64,000 nt of DNA from Rugalucina vietnamica. Lineage: Eukaryota > Mollusca > Bivalvia > Lucinida > Lucinidae. The translations under genes were made by a program, and so were the position numbers. Below the pieces are notes generated by a model. It had not been told where the DNA came from and did no database searches. It worked only from the letters and a program-made list of their open reading frames with translations. How positions within the stretch are numbered: the stretch's first letter is position 1; every line of letters begins with the position of its first letter. The stretch is from the NCBI GenBank assembly GCA_964017185.1, contig OZ024873.1:48594760-48658759 (forward strand), written 5' to 3'. This document shows, in pieces, positions 44,063-56,412 of the stretch.

Positions 44063-45106
44063 ATGTCTCCTCTTCCAGGGTCGGGAGACATATTGTTTTT
44101 CCCCGTGCATCTGTCTGTCTGTCCATCTGTCTGTCCATCTGTCCGTCACAAATCGTGTCCGCTCTATAACTTGAAAACCGTTGAAGATTTTTCAATGAAA
44201 TTTGGTACACTTGTAAACCACGACGAGATGATGTGTCATGCACAAGAACCATAACTCTAGCTTGTGTATTTTTGGAGTTATTTCCCTTTGATTATTTTCG
44301 ATACAATTTTGTGTCTGCGCTATAACTTGAAAACCGTTTAAGATTTTTCAATAAAACTTGGTACACTTATAAAGCATGATCAGACGATGTGTCATGCACA
44401 AGAATCATAACTCTGGCATGAGTATTTTATGAGTTATTTCCCTTTGATTATTTTCCATACAATTTCGTGTCCGCTCTATAACTCGAAAACCGTAAGAGAT
44501 ATTTCAATGAAACTTGGTACACTTATTAAGCACGATGAGATGATGTGTCATGCTAAAGAACCATAACTCTTGCTTGCATATCTTTGGAGTAATTTCCCTT
44601 TGATTATTTTCCATACAATTCCGTGTCCACTCTATTACTTGAAAACTGTAAGAGAAATTTCAGTGAAACTTGGTACACTTTTAAAGCACGATGAGACGAT
44701 GTGTCATGCACAAGAATCATAACTCTTGCTTGTATATCTTTGGAGTTATTTCCCTTTGATTATTTTTCATACAATTTTGTGTCTGCTCTATAACTCAAAA
44801 ACCATTAGAGATTTTTCAATGAAACATGGTACACTTATAAAGCATGATGAGACGATGTGTCATGCACAAGAATCATTACTCTTTCTTTCATATCTTTGGA
44901 GTTATTTCCCTTTGATTATTTTCCATACAATTTCATGCCCTTTCAGTAACTTGAAAACTGTAAGAGATATTTCAATGAAACTTGGTACACTTATAAAACA
45001 GAATGACAGTATATGTGATGCACAAGAACTATAACTCTTGCTTGCATATTTTGGACATGCACATAGAAAGGGGTGAGACATCAGTTTTCACATAGAAAAA
45101 TTCTAG
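44063..45106 (+). mobile_element. Hairpin-head family 2, copy A
   Basis: Head atgtctcctcttccagggtcgggagacat, box of GTCTGTCC (44112-44145), about six tandem units of ~156 bp (tctataacttgaaaaccgtt, tttcaatgaaacttggtaca, gatgtgtcatgcacaagaa, ggagttatttccctttgatt), then ggggtgagacatcagttttc and CTAG before a T run. Non-coding. Confidence 0.82.
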
Positions 45107-45377
45107 TTTGTTTTTTTTTTTTTTTTTCTTTTTGTTTGTTTTTGTTTTTTGTTTTGTTTTTTTTTCTTTTGAGCTGCTGGAAGGCAGCTGAGCAAATGTT
45201 TATTGCACATTTGATGAAAGCAAATGATCACCAGTAGGTGCTGATGTATTTGTTGGGTATATCTACAAGGCCAACATGTCACTGTACTATGTATGTAGTC
45301 TTTGTAATAATAATATTGTGTAGGGTGGTTTGTTTCTTACCAGATCAGAAGCTCTGAAGATTGAACTTGATTTTTAT

Positions 45378-45569
45378 GATCCGCGACGCAAGAAAACAGG
45401 TCTTCAGGGTTTCCGACCAGGTCTGACACAAACCAGGCTGTACAGTCACAGAATAAAGCTAGAAGCTTGAAACTTTGGATATAAGTAGAAGAGGAATTGC
45501 ACTATCCGTGTGGTGAAAACAAAGCAGCTGATCTGCGTCTTTGTTTTCGCATATGCAAATTGTGCTCAT
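45378..45569 (-). mobile_element. MITE-A copy 15
   Basis: gatccgcgacgcaagaaaac, gaccaggtctgacacaaacc, core reduced to gcagctgatctgcg, right end gcatatgcaaattgtgctcat. Confidence 0.8.
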
Positions 45570-45724
45570 TATCTCCAAATATTGTGGTATTTATGGGGGA
45601 ATCTATATTTTGCTGTTGTTGTTTTTTTTCCTGGATGATAATTGGGATGATTGAGTTAATTATTAATCCTATAGTTGTGCCAGCATTGATTATTATCTGG
45701 TGATTAGACTGATAGAGGTGTACA

Positions 45725-45928
45725 GGTATTTTTGGGTATGCAAAAACAAAGCCGCAGATCAGCTGTGCAGTTACCTGCACAGCTGATCAGCGCCTTTGTT
45801 TTCTTCACGGATACTCCAATTCCTCCGCTACATATAACCAAAATTTCAAGATTCTAGCTCTTTCAGAGTGGTTTGTGTCAGACCTGGTCGAAATCTCGGA
45901 AGACCAGTTTTCTCGTGTCGTAGCTCAT
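45725..45928 (+). mobile_element. MITE-A copy 16
   Basis: Core gccgcagatcagctgtgcagttacctgcacagctgatcagcgcc with one extra base in the loop; right end agttttctcgtgtcgtagctcat. Confidence 0.83.
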
Positions 45929-46039
45929 CTGGTGATTAGGCTGATAGAGGTTTGCAGGTATTTACCTTATTGACAGATATGGGAACTGACAGTTCGGCCT
46001 ACCTGACTATGTCAGGTCCAGAACTTCAGATCTGTGAGG

Positions 46040-46186
46040 TGTGAGGGAGTGCAGTGTGGGTTTTCGACCAGGTGAGACACAAACCGGCATGTAGTGTCAC
46101 AGAAACAGGCTAGAAACATGAAATTTTGGGTGTAAGTAGAAGAGGAGTTGTACTATCCATGGAGCAGATCAGCTGTGCAGTTACTT
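46040..46186 (-). mobile_element. MITE-A copy 17, partial
   Basis: gaccaggtgagacacaaaccggc, tcacagaaacaggctagaaac, then half a core (gcagatcagctgtgcagttac). Confidence 0.72.
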
Positions 46187-46529
46187 TGTTTACAAAGTTT
46201 GTTCAGTTCTTGACACTTTTTTAGGATAATGTTGGATTGCTATGAGCAGATATATGTGTACCCTAAACGGAACCATGTATCTTCATTATTTTTTGTTACG
46301 TTTTAAAGCATGTACAAGAGATGTTCCACGTTTTTACACCAAGTTACATCATTCTTCCATTGATTTTCATAGCTTCTGCATTTGTTTGGGTATTTAATAT
46401 TGGAATTGTAATAAAACGGTAAATATTTGATGAGCATTTACCATTAGGACCCTAAGTATATGGACCCATTTGACTGTAGAAAGAAAGCTCTCATTGTCTC
46501 CAAAAATTTACCTGACATTGGGTATATGT
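46187..46529. other. Unassigned intronic sequence
   Basis: Nothing recognised. Confidence 0.4.
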
Positions 46530-48050
46530 AGGACTCTAATCTGTACCCAGTCCATGATCTGTACCCACTCTCTGATCTGTACCCACATGTTCTCTCATCC
46601 GTACCCACAATAACCTACCTTTTCTGATCTGTACCCAGGCTTGCTCTAATATCTGTACCCACAATTACATACATTCTCTGATCTGTACACATGCTTGCTC
46701 TAATATCCATACCCACAATAACCTACCTTTTCTGATCTGTACCCAGGCTTGCTCTAATATCTGTACCCACAATTACCTGCTTTCTCTGATCTGTACCCAT
46801 GCTTGCTCTAATATCTGTACCCACAATAACCTACATTCTCTGATCTGTACCCATGCTTGCTCTAATATCTGTACCCACAATTACCTTCGTTCTCTGATCT
46901 ATACCCATGCTTGCTCTAATATCCGTACCCACAATAACCTACCTTTTCTGATCTGTACCCAGGCTTGCTCTAATATCTGTACCCACAATTACCTACGTTC
47001 TCTGATCTGTACCCATGCTTGCTCTAATATCTGTACCCACAATAACCTACCTTTTCTGATCTGTACCCATGCTTGCTCTTATATCTGTACCCACAATTAC
47101 CTACGTTCTCTGATCTGTACCCATGCTTGCTCTAATATCTGTACCCACAATTACCTTCGTTCTCTGATCTATACCCATGCTTGCTCTAATATCTGTACCC
47201 ACAATTACCTATGTTCTCTGATCTATACCCATGCTTGCTCTAATATCTGTACCCACAATTACCTACGTTCTCTGATCTGTACCCATGCTTGCTCTAATAT
47301 CTGTACCCACAATTACCTACGTTCTCTGATCTGTACCCATGCTTGCTCTAATATCTGTACCCACAATAACCTACCTTTTCTGATCTGTACCCATGCTTGC
47401 TCTTATATCTGTACCCACAATTACCTACGCTCTCTGATCTGTACCCATGCTTGCTCTAATATCTGTACCCACAATTACCTTTGTTCTCTGATCTATACCC
47501 ATGCTTGCTCTAATATCTGTACCCACAATTGCCTACGTTCTCTGATCTATACCCATGCTTGCTCTAATATCTGGACCCACAATTACCTACGTTCTCTGAT
47601 CTGTACCCATGCTTGCTCTAATATCTGTACCCACAATTACCTACGTTCTCTGATCTGTACCCATGCTTGCTCTAATATCTGTACCCACAATTACCTACGT
47701 TCTCTGATCTATACCCATGCTTGCTCTAATATCTGTACCCACAATTACCTATGTTCTCTGATCTATACCCATGCTTGCTCTAATATCTGTACCCACAATT
47801 ACCTATGTTCTCTGATCTGTACCCATGCTTGCTCTTATATCTGTACCCACAATTACCTACGTTCTCTGATCTGTACCCATGCTTGCTCTAATATCTGTAC
47901 CCACAATAACCTACATTCTCTGATCTGTACCCAGGCTTGCTCTAATATCTGTACCCACAATTACCTACGTTCTCTGATCTGTACCCATGCTTGCTCTAAT
48001 ATCTGTACCCACAATTACCTACGTTCTCTGATCTATACCCACGTTTCTCT
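46530..48050. repeat. 54-bp tandem satellite, about 28 units
   Basis: The unit is built on tctctgatctgtacccatgc + ttgctctaatatctgtaccc + acaattacctacgt. Each unit holds the phrase atctgtaccca twice, so it probably arose from a shorter ~27-bp ancestor. Units are homogeneous, with two recurring variants (aataacctaccttttc and aattacctacgttctc). No spacers and no coding frame. Confidence 0.95.
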
Positions 48051-48518
48051 GATCTCTGATGAAACGGTAAAAGAATTTATAGTTGAGTTCATCAAAGTTA
48101 AGTATTTTGGAATTTTACAACTCTTGAAATATTGAATAGTGTCATCCTTAATAGTGTCACAATGTCCTGTATGAAGTTTCCTCTTTAGATAGATCTATGT
48201 TTCTATTTCTTTAACTACTGGCAGTACCATTTATCATTCTTTGTAGATCAATATTGAATTATCCAGTTATTTTACAGTTCTAATGAATCATTTGGCTATT
48301 ATAGTACTGTCATTTTTTTCAATGAATGTGTCATCATTAAAGTACATGTATAGTTGTATGTACATTGAAATTTCTTTAATAGATTCTTGACAAGTTTGCC
48401 TAAACACACACAAAAAGATGAAATGAAACTTTGCATGACAATTGTCCAAGACTCCATGGACATACCATGCTTCAACATTTGTCTTTGGCCCCCAGTTTGA
48501 TTTTGTCAGTTTGATCAG
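48051..48518. other. Unassigned intronic sequence
   Basis: Nothing recognised. Confidence 0.4.
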
Positions 48519-49067
48519 CAGGCCTAGAAATTTTTCTGACCACCTACTCGTCCTATGGGGCGAGTTGTAAACAATTTTCACTCGTCCTTACTGCTGGTGC
48601 ACTTGTCCTTAAAATCTGGATTTCAAAAGAGACAAAAATCATCAAAAACTAATGTCGCCCTGCTGCGACATTTTTGTCTACTTTCGATATCAAAATGGAA
48701 ATGCTCGATTATTTGACTTTTGGTGAAAGCCATTTTATCACATGGAGATAAAACCCGGGACGTCTTAAGTCTCGATAGTACGGCACGCCGTGAATAAAAT
48801 GACCAATGCTTTCCGGTATTTGGACCATGTACTGGATTTTATTGAATTTCATTGACTGCAGACTTTAATAAGTGACGTAGTGCAAACATCCGGTTGACAA
48901 TCGGAAACAAAATCTTCAGTTGATTTTGCATTTACGGACATTTACTGCCTCGAGTCAGTCCCGAAAATGCTACTCGTCCTGTCGGGCGAGCCAGGGTAAA
49001 TTTCCACTCGCCCGTATCGAACTTTCACTCGTAAATACGAGTGGACGTGTGGATTTTTCTAGGCCTG
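48519..49067. mobile_element. MITE with CAGGCCTAGAAA ends and 5-bp TSD
   Basis: Inverted ends caggcctagaaatttttct and its complement; ATCAG is repeated on both sides (48514-48518, 49068-49072). The interior carries ctcgtcc/gggcgag inverted motifs near both ends. No protein. Confidence 0.78.
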
Positions 49068-49179
49068 ATCAGATGATCTTGACCTACAATACACTGCCCT
49101 TTCATGCTGTACAATGTAGATGCAATATCTGTCATTTAAGAGACCTTGCATCAAGAAAACATATATGTGAAAAGTTACA

Positions 49180-49330
49180 ATACCCCCTTATCGAAAAAGG
49201 TATACCTATTTTTCTTAATTTTTTGCATGTTTTGAGCAAAGAAAAGAAAAATATCAAAAGTTTTCAAATGAAAATTTTCAGTTTGTACAACTTAGAGAAA
49301 TCTGTATATAACATGGACTTGTTTTCATTG
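49180..49330. mobile_element. MITE-B fragment
   Basis: acccccttatcg, ggtatacctatttttctta, gagcaaagaaaagaaaaatatc, acatggacttgttttca. The central palindrome is deleted. Confidence 0.6.
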
Positions 49331-49596
49331 TATAGTGCAGATTAGCACACTCTGACATGACACAAATCAAACGGAACAAGACCAAATAAGAAATTGCTTA
49401 GAAAAGAATCTATTTATGGCAGTGAGGAATATACCTCTATTTATCCTGGGAAATGATTGTCTTTAGCCGAGTATTGAATTGCAGATTCGCATGAAAGCAG
49501 TCTTAGATTAATGGTTCAGACAAGATAAAACTATAACATTGTCTGTTGTTACTGCTTTGGGAATACAGGGTTTCCACAGCCATCAAGATGTAACAT
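49331..49596. other. Unassigned intronic sequence
   Basis: Nothing recognised. Confidence 0.4.
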
Positions 49597-49850
49597 CACG
49601 AAAACATGCCCGTACGATACACAAAAATTCTAACAGTTGCGAAAAAGGAAAACTTTAATTCAGTTGATGTTTTTTTTTTATATTGTACAACTTTTGCTAA
49701 AATCATAGATTGTGGTGACACGGTAGATTTCAGCTCTCAAATCCCTCTCGTCAAGGCGGTTCTAATGAGTGACCAAAATCTTTTTTAGGGCAAAAATGGG
49801 AAAAAATAATATATACCCCCTATGTACACCCCAGTTTCACTCTTTGAAGA
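49597..49850. mobile_element. MITE-B copy, diverged
   Basis: cacgaaaacatgcccgtac, atcatagattgtgg, caaggcggttctaatgagtgacc, ataccccctatgtacacccc. Confidence 0.6.
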
Positions 49851-50135
49851 CATTTTTGCATATTTGTCTGACAATTGTAGTGATATTCGCTTTTTGCCCT
49901 CAAAAATGGAGTTCACATACTTAGTCTGATTAGAGTCCACACTGTACAACACTAAATTGGCATCAGTCTGTAACCTTGTTTGATGACCATACAAAATGTT
50001 AACTTGTAGATGGATACATAAGTTATAGATCTTTGGATCTGTCTTGCAGTAACATATTTGGAATAAAGAAACCAGTATCTGATTTTGTTGTATTTATGGA
50101 ACAGGAGTTTTAATCATTTGTCTTATTTTTATTTA

Positions 50136-50363
50136 AGCCGTGACATGAGAAAACGGGATTTATGTGTATGCCAAAACAAAGGCGCAAATCAGCTGTCTGC
50201 ACAGCTGATCAGAGCCTTTTTTTTTGCTACACATAAAGTATAATAATTTTTCTTCTTAAATCCGAAATTTCAAGCTCTAGCCTTCTTCTGTGACTTTACA
50301 GGTCGGGTTGTGTCAGATCTGGACGTAAAGCCCGAAGACAGGTTTCCTCATGATGTTGCTCAT
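50136..50363 (+). mobile_element. MITE-A copy 18
   Basis: agccgtgacatgagaaaac, shortened core gcgcaaatcagctgtctgcacagctgatcag, right end ggtttcctcatgatgttgctcat. Confidence 0.82.
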
Positions 50364-50381
50364 TTGACCTGCTTAATAAAT

Positions 50382-50612
50382 GAGCCGTCTCATGGGAAAA
50401 CCAACAATCTGCATAGGCGAAAACAAAGGCGCAGATCAGCTTCGCGGTAGCCGCGAAGCTGATCAGCGCCTTTGTTTTCGCTACTCGGATAGTACAATTC
50501 CTCTTCTACTTAAATCGAAAATTTCAAGCTTCTAGCTCTTTTCTGTACTTGTACAGGCTGGTTTGTGTCGGACCTGTTCGAAAACCACATTGTTTTCCCA
50601 CGAGGTGGCTCA
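50382..50612 (+). mobile_element. MITE-A copy 19 (GC-type core)
   Basis: gagccgtctcatgggaaaacc, core gcgcagatcagcttcgcggtagccgcgaagctgatcagcgc, right end ttgttttcccacgaggtggctca. A young-looking copy. Confidence 0.88.
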
Positions 50613-50691
50613 AATGATTCACAAGATACATGGTAACTTGAAGGAAATGGAACTTGCTGAAGCTGGAAAAGTTTGATTAGGGTGGATGAAT

Positions 50692-52255
50692 GGACGGATG
50701 CATGAATGGATGGATAGGTGGATGAATGCATGAATGGATGGATGGGTGCATAGATGGATGGATGCATGCATGGATGGATGGGTGCATAGATGGATGAATG
50801 CATGAATGGATGGATGGATGGATGGGTGCATAGATGGATGGATGCATGAATGGATGGATGGGTGCATAGATGGATGGATGCATGAATGGATGGATGGGTG
50901 CATAGATGGATGGATGCATGGATGGATGGATGGGTGCATGGATAAGTGGTTGGATGGATGCATACAATGGATGGGTGAGTGGATTGATGGATGGATGGAT
51001 GGATGGATGGATGGATGGATGAATGGATGCATACAATGGATGGGTGAGTGGATTGATGGATGGATGGATGGATGGATGGATGAATGGATGCATACAATGG
51101 ATGGGTGAGTGGATTGATGGATGGATGGATGGATGGATGGATGCATGCATGGATGGATGGATGGATGGATAGATGGATGGATGAATGGATGCATACAATG
51201 GATGGGTGAGTGGATTGATGGATGGATGGATGGATGCATACAATGGATGGGTGAGTGGATTGATGGATGGATGGATGCATGCATGCATGGATGAATGGAT
51301 AGATGGATGGATGAATGATGGATGGATAGAGGGTGGCTGGATGGATGGGTGTGTTTGTGGGTGGCTGGCTGGCTGGATGGATGGGTACATGGGTGTATGG
51401 ATGGATGAATGGATATGTGGAAGAATAGATGGATGGATGGATGGATGGATGGATAGATGGATGGGTGGGTGAGTGGATGGATGGATGGATAGATGCATGC
51501 ATGCATGGATGAATGAATGGATAGATGGATGGATGCATGGGTGTACTGATTGATGGATGGATGGATGGATGGATGCATGCATGGATGGATGGATGGGTGG
51601 ATGGGTGCATGGATGGATGGATGCATGGATGGATGGATGCATGATGAATGGATGGGGGATTGATGGATGCTTGATGGATTGATGGTGGATGGATGGATGA
51701 CCCCCAGTGTGTTTGTGGGTGGCTGGCTGGCTGGCTGGCTGGATGGATGGATGGTTGGATGGATGGGTATATGGGTGGATGGATAGATGGGTGCATGGAT
51801 GGATGGATGGATGGATGGTGTGTGATGGATGTATGGATGGATGGATGGATGGATGGATGGATGGTGTGTGATGGATGTATGGATGAATGAGTGGATGGAT
51901 GGATGGATGGATGGATGGATGGATGGATGGATGGATGGATGGTGTGTGATGGCTGTGTGGATGAATGAGTGGATGGATGGATGGATGGATGGATGGGTGG
52001 ATGGATGGATGGATTGATGTGTGGGTGCATGGATGGATAGGTGTGTGGAAAGATGGATGAGTGTGTTGGTGGGTGGATGGATGCATGGGTGTATAGATGG
52101 ATGCATGGGTGTATAGATGGATGAATTCATGGTTGTATAGATGGATGCATGGGTGTATGGGTGTATGGGTGTATAGATGAATGCATGGGTGTATAGATGG
52201 ATGAATGCATGGGTGTATAGATGGATGGGTGTGTTGGTGGATGGATGGGTGTTCT
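50692..52255. repeat. (TGGA)n-rich low-complexity block
   Basis: 1.56 kb of TGGA/TGCA/TGAA tetranucleotides with higher-order phrases (for example tgcatacaatggatgggtgagtgg, five copies). The complementary strand has long open frames in all three phases, with Ser-Ile-His-Pro repeats, because TCCA repeats contain no stop codon. These are not genes. Confidence 0.95.
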
Positions 52256-53020
52256 GACAAACAGACAAACTTGATAATCCTAATGGCCAAAATAAATGAC
52301 CCATGGAACTCTATGAGTGTTTTTGTGGTCATTCAAAATATGTTCTCTTAATGATCAGTTTATGTGGGCATGATATACATACACAATAATGTTTAATTGC
52401 ATTATATTAAGGTCAGTGTTCGACAAGCACTTCAGAATGCCGGACAAGCACTTCAGAATGCCGCCCTGATCCAATCAGTTGAACATAATCTTTTTAAAGT
52501 ATTACACCTCAGACAGGTCTTAGGATTTGTAACAAGAACTAGATTGCTGGGCAAAATCAGTGCCACACGAAAACCCAGTTCTTTGATGGGTCGTGTCAGA
52601 AATCCGCAAAGACGGTTATCTTTTGTCACAGCTTCTTCTGAGTGGCACAGTAAGACAGTACAAGTTCAAATTCAGAAGTTGAAAGAATGTGTTTTCATCT
52701 GCCTTAATATGACATTTGCATTCCTTTTTATGGCTAATGAGAGACATTTCTATGAGCTATTGTAGGAGGTTTGGGAAATTATGCTGAATATAGCATAGTA
52801 GATCAAATCAGAGGAGACAGTCCTCTGAAATTTGATCATTAGGGGGTCAATATAGTACTGTGTCCTTATTGCCCCCATTGGAAGTCAGAACTCCACCACA
52901 ACTTGTCACAAAAAGTTTGAAATGTTGGACATGAATTCCTGAGTGACGGAATAACTGCAAGAACATAAAAACAAAAAGCAATTCATTCTTCATGTATTTT
53001 AAAAGTAAGATGTAGTAATT
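52256..53020. other. Mostly unassigned; a MITE-A remnant near 52560-52640
   Basis: cacgaaaacccagttctttgatgg and gggtcgtgtcagaaatcc look like an eroded MITE-A edge. Elsewhere nothing is recognised. Confidence 0.4.
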
Positions 53021-54235
53021 ATGTCTCCCCCCGACAGGGTCGGGAGACTTATTGTTTTTCCCCGTGCGTCTGTCCGTCCGTCTGTCTGTCCGTCCGTCCG
53101 TCAGTCCGTCTGTCCGTCACAAATCGTGTCCGCTCTATAACTTGAAAACCGTTAAAGATTTTTCAATGAAACTTAGTACACTTGTAAACCACGAAGAGAC
53201 GATGTGTCATGCACAAGAACCATAACTCTAGCTTGAGTATTTTTGGAGTTATTTCCCTTTGATTATTTTCGATACAATTTCGTGTCCACTGTATAACTTG
53301 AAAACCGTTAAAGATTTTTCAATGAAACTTGGTACACATGTAAACCATGATGAGACGATGTGTCATGCACAAGAACCATAACTCTAGCTTGAGTATTTTT
53401 GGAGTTATTTCCCTTTGATTATTTTCGATACAATTTCGTGTCAGCTGTATAACTTGAAAACAGTTTAAGATTTTTCAATAAAACTTGGTACACTTATTAA
53501 GCATGATAAGACGATGTGTCACACACAAGAACCATAACTCTGGCTTGAGTATTTTATGGGTTATTTCCCTTTGATTATTTTCCATACAATTTCGTGTCCG
53601 CTTTATAACTCGAAAACCGTAAGAGTTATTTCAATGAAACTTGGTACACTTATAAAGCACAATGAGATAATGTGTCGTGCTAAAGAACCATAACTCTTGC
53701 TTGCATATCTTTGGAGTAATTTCCCTTTGATTATTTTCCATACAATTTTGTGTCCACCCTATAACTTGAAAACCGTAAGAGAAATTTCATTGAAACTTGG
53801 TACACTTATAAAGCATGATGAGACGATGTGTCATGCACAAGAATTATAACTCTTGCTTTCATATCTTTGGAGTTATTTCCCTTTGATTATTTTTCCATAC
53901 AATTTCATGTCCACTCTATAACTTGAAAACCATAAGAAATATTTCAATGAAACTTGGTACACTTGTAAAGCATGATGAGACGATGTGTCATGCTCAAGAA
54001 TCATTACTCTTGCTTTCATATCTTTGGAGTTATTTCCCTTTGATTATTTTCCATACAGTTTCGTGCCCGCTATATAACTTGAAAACCGTAAGAGATATTT
54101 CAATGAAACTTGGTACACTTATAAAACAGAATGACAGGATATGTGATGCACAAGAACTATAACTCTTGCTTGCATATTTTGGACATGCACGTAGAAAGGG
54201 GGGAGACATCAGTTTTCACATAGAAAACAAATTCT

Positions 54236-54237
<2 letters not shown>
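53021..54237 (+). mobile_element. Hairpin-head family 2, copy B
   Basis: Head atgtctccccccgacagggtcgggagac, GTCC/GTCT box (53069-53119), about seven units of ~156 bp, then ggggggagacatcagttttcacatagaaaac and final CTAG. Complete. A SINE-2 abuts its right end. Confidence 0.85.
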
Positions 54238-54268
<31 letters not shown>

Positions 54269-54506
54269 TCAGTTTTACGTCCCTTTCAAGCTTTTTCACT
54301 CATATCGAGACGAATCAATCGGTAGGTGGGGCGAAAACCGGAGTACCCGGGGAAAAACCACCTGACACACCCGCAAGCAGAACTTGACTTGTCCCACATG
54401 TGACTTGTGCCCCGAGCGAGGCGCGAACCCACAGCGGTGAGATGATCGAATGATTAAGAGCACTGTAGTCAGCGACCTTAACCACTCGGCCACGGGGGCC
54501 GCCAAG
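54238..54506 (-). mobile_element. SINE-2 copy
   Basis: On the minus strand the head is ggcggcccccgtggccgagtgg, with cttgcgggtgtgtcaggtgg and tail cttgaaagggacgtaaaactgaata followed by a ~27-base A tract (seen as T here), which runs into family 2 copy B. Confidence 0.88.
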
Positions 54507-54871
54507 ATGTAGTAATGAACTTATTTAATGTTTTAGCTGCGAATCCCCAAAATTGCCAATGGATTTGTTGGATTCAGTGATGTGTTACACAAAATCCAGC
54601 TTATTCAGCAGAAAACCCTTCCCTCATCTGCTCATGAGGAGCAACTACTATTGGCAGTCACACAAAACACTGGGCACTAATTAAATACTGGATAAGCTTC
54701 CGGAGCCATGCTCATGATATAGCATGCATCCAAGGGACCTAGTTTGACATGAATTATTGACGTGAAAAACTTTGCTTACATGATGTTTGCCTTGAATTTT
54801 GAACAGTCCCAAAGTTTAGAATCTGTCCAGAACCAGCTCAAAATCCCTTTGACAGCATTCTGAATATAGAT

Positions 54872-55074
54872 GAGACACATCATGAGAAAATAAGCATTTT
54901 CATTTTTCATATGCAAAAACAAAGAAACAGATCAGCTGTGCAGTAAATGCCTTTTGTTTTTGCTTTACGAATAGTGCAGTCTCTACAAAATTTCAGGCTT
55001 CTAGCATTATTTTGCGTTTGTGTCGGACCTTAGCCTTGGAAACTTTCAATACTTGTTTTCTCCTGACACGGCTC
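54872..55074 (+). mobile_element. MITE-A copy 20, degraded
   Basis: gagacacatcatgagaaaata, acagatcagctgtgcagtaaatgcc, caaaatttcaggcttctagcatt, gttttctcctgacacggctc. Confidence 0.78.
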
Positions 55075-55499
55075 CGATAGAATCACAGACACTTTGTGAC
55101 AGATTTCTAACCTAGTTTAAGTTATTGATTCTGCCGTGTCTTGTAGGACATTATTCTGTCAAAGACAGCTATTTTCTATCATAATTGGGAGCAACGCCTG
55201 GTTTCCTTCAATGAAACTTCTAAACATTGATTTGTGTGTGCATGTTAATCGTTGTGTCTTTAAGTATCTTGGTAATGTGTCAGGAGTTTAGAAACAAAAC
55301 CAATACATAGTTTTAAGCCCTGGTCACATGGCCAGGATTTGCGTATACGCAAATTTTGCATATATGCAAATTTTGCTCACGTAAGTAAAAGTAAATTTTG
55401 CTTTGCGGTCACATGAGCTTTTGAGGTCTTGTCATTTCAGTTAAAATTGTCAAAAAGTAAAGTTATGTTATTATATTGGATAAAATTTTATATCAGTAA

Positions 55500-55930
55500 A
55501 AGTAGTTAAAATGAATGGACTGTTCAGGTTTAGGCGACATAGAATGTTGCCATACTGCCTTGGATATGCTATGAGGTATGAGGTTAGGACATGAAAAGCA
55601 GGAATGGCGAAAAGAAAGATCTAGTGATTGGTATGATAAGATAATGCTACAGACATTTACAGATGAGCAATGGGTGGAGAACTTCAGAATGACTAGGCAA
55701 ACCTTTAATAAGGTGTGCAGTGTTCTTAAACCTGATCTTTCTCCAATAGAAAATACTCTACGGGATGCAATAGATGTGCAAAAAACAAGTAGCACTCACG
55801 ATCTACTTGCTTGGCACTCCAACTGAGTATATAGAACAATTGGGAATTTATTTGGTGTGGCAAAATCCACCGCCCTCAAGTGCATTCACATTCATTCTAT
55901 CTTGTTGCAGTTACTTTTGTAAATTCGCTA
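55500..55930 (+). pseudogene. Harbinger transposase remnant (HARBI1-like N-terminal half)
   Basis: 55578-55800 reads RSSDWYDKIMLQTFTDEQWV, ENFRMTRQTFNKVCSVLKPD and LRDAIDVQK, the DNA-binding N-terminal part of Harbinger transposases. An extra A in the run near 55781 shifts the frame, and another insertion near 55830 shifts it again. A phrase recalling EYRTIGNLFGVAKST is spread over two frames. The catalytic DDE half is missing. Confidence 0.78.
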
Positions 55931-55998
55931 CCACATGCAGTTGTGCCTGTAGTTAGCCTCATTTTATATATTGAGTTATCCTATATATCTTATAAGAA

Positions 55999-56412
55999 TC
56001 TTACATGAGTGTCAGGTATAGATAGACAAATCTGTCTCGAGGGTCACATTTTGGCATCACGAGGCTCGCAGAGTGATGCCAAATTGTGACCCGAGGGACA
56101 GATTTGTCTATCCGTACCTGACACACATGATGGGTTCTTTTTCTTGCACACCTTAATGCGGCGAAGCTTGATTCTCATACTATTACGTAGAAAAATGCTT
56201 CATTCGCGGCGTCCGCCATTTTGATTTAAAACGTTTTGACGTCATTGTGACGTATGCGCTTACCGACGGAATTACGTGACGTCCTTTACAACCAATGTTA
56301 AAAAAGAACACTTGAATGCAGGGTGCGACCAGGGTGAGATAACGAGGGTGAGATAAGAATTTCTCACATGGGGTAAAACGTAGGATTTCTCTATCTGGTG
56401 TGCAAGAAATTT
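55999..56412. mobile_element. Foldback element D2 (stem with GAGGCTCGC loop)
   Basis: Arms gatagacaaatctgtctcgaggg...cccgagggacagatttgtctatc surround the loop gaggctcgcagag. The arms are followed by tgggttctttttcttgcacacc and a tgacgtcattgtgacgt stretch. ggtgtgcaagaaa near 56398 is the inverse of the internal ttcttgcacacc. Confidence 0.72.

Noticed and set aside
44111-45034. Short frames with LYNLKTV-DFSMK-GTL in family 2 repeats (also near 53923, 57222, 58095 and 62857)
   Set aside because: They follow the 156-bp repeat unit and shift frame from unit to unit; they are by-products of the repeat, not a protein family.
46530-48050. CRISPR-like array
   Set aside because: The units abut with no unique spacers and the host is an animal. 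It is a satellite.
50510-52332. Three overlapping minus-strand frames of over 500 codons rich in His-Pro-Ser-Ile
   Set aside because: They arise because TCCA tetranucleotide repeats lack stop codons in every phase. No domain, no codon bias and no start context.
52397-52765. 122-codon frame
   Set aside because: It partly coincides with an eroded MITE-A edge and has a low-complexity start (a repeated cacttcagaatgccg phrase).
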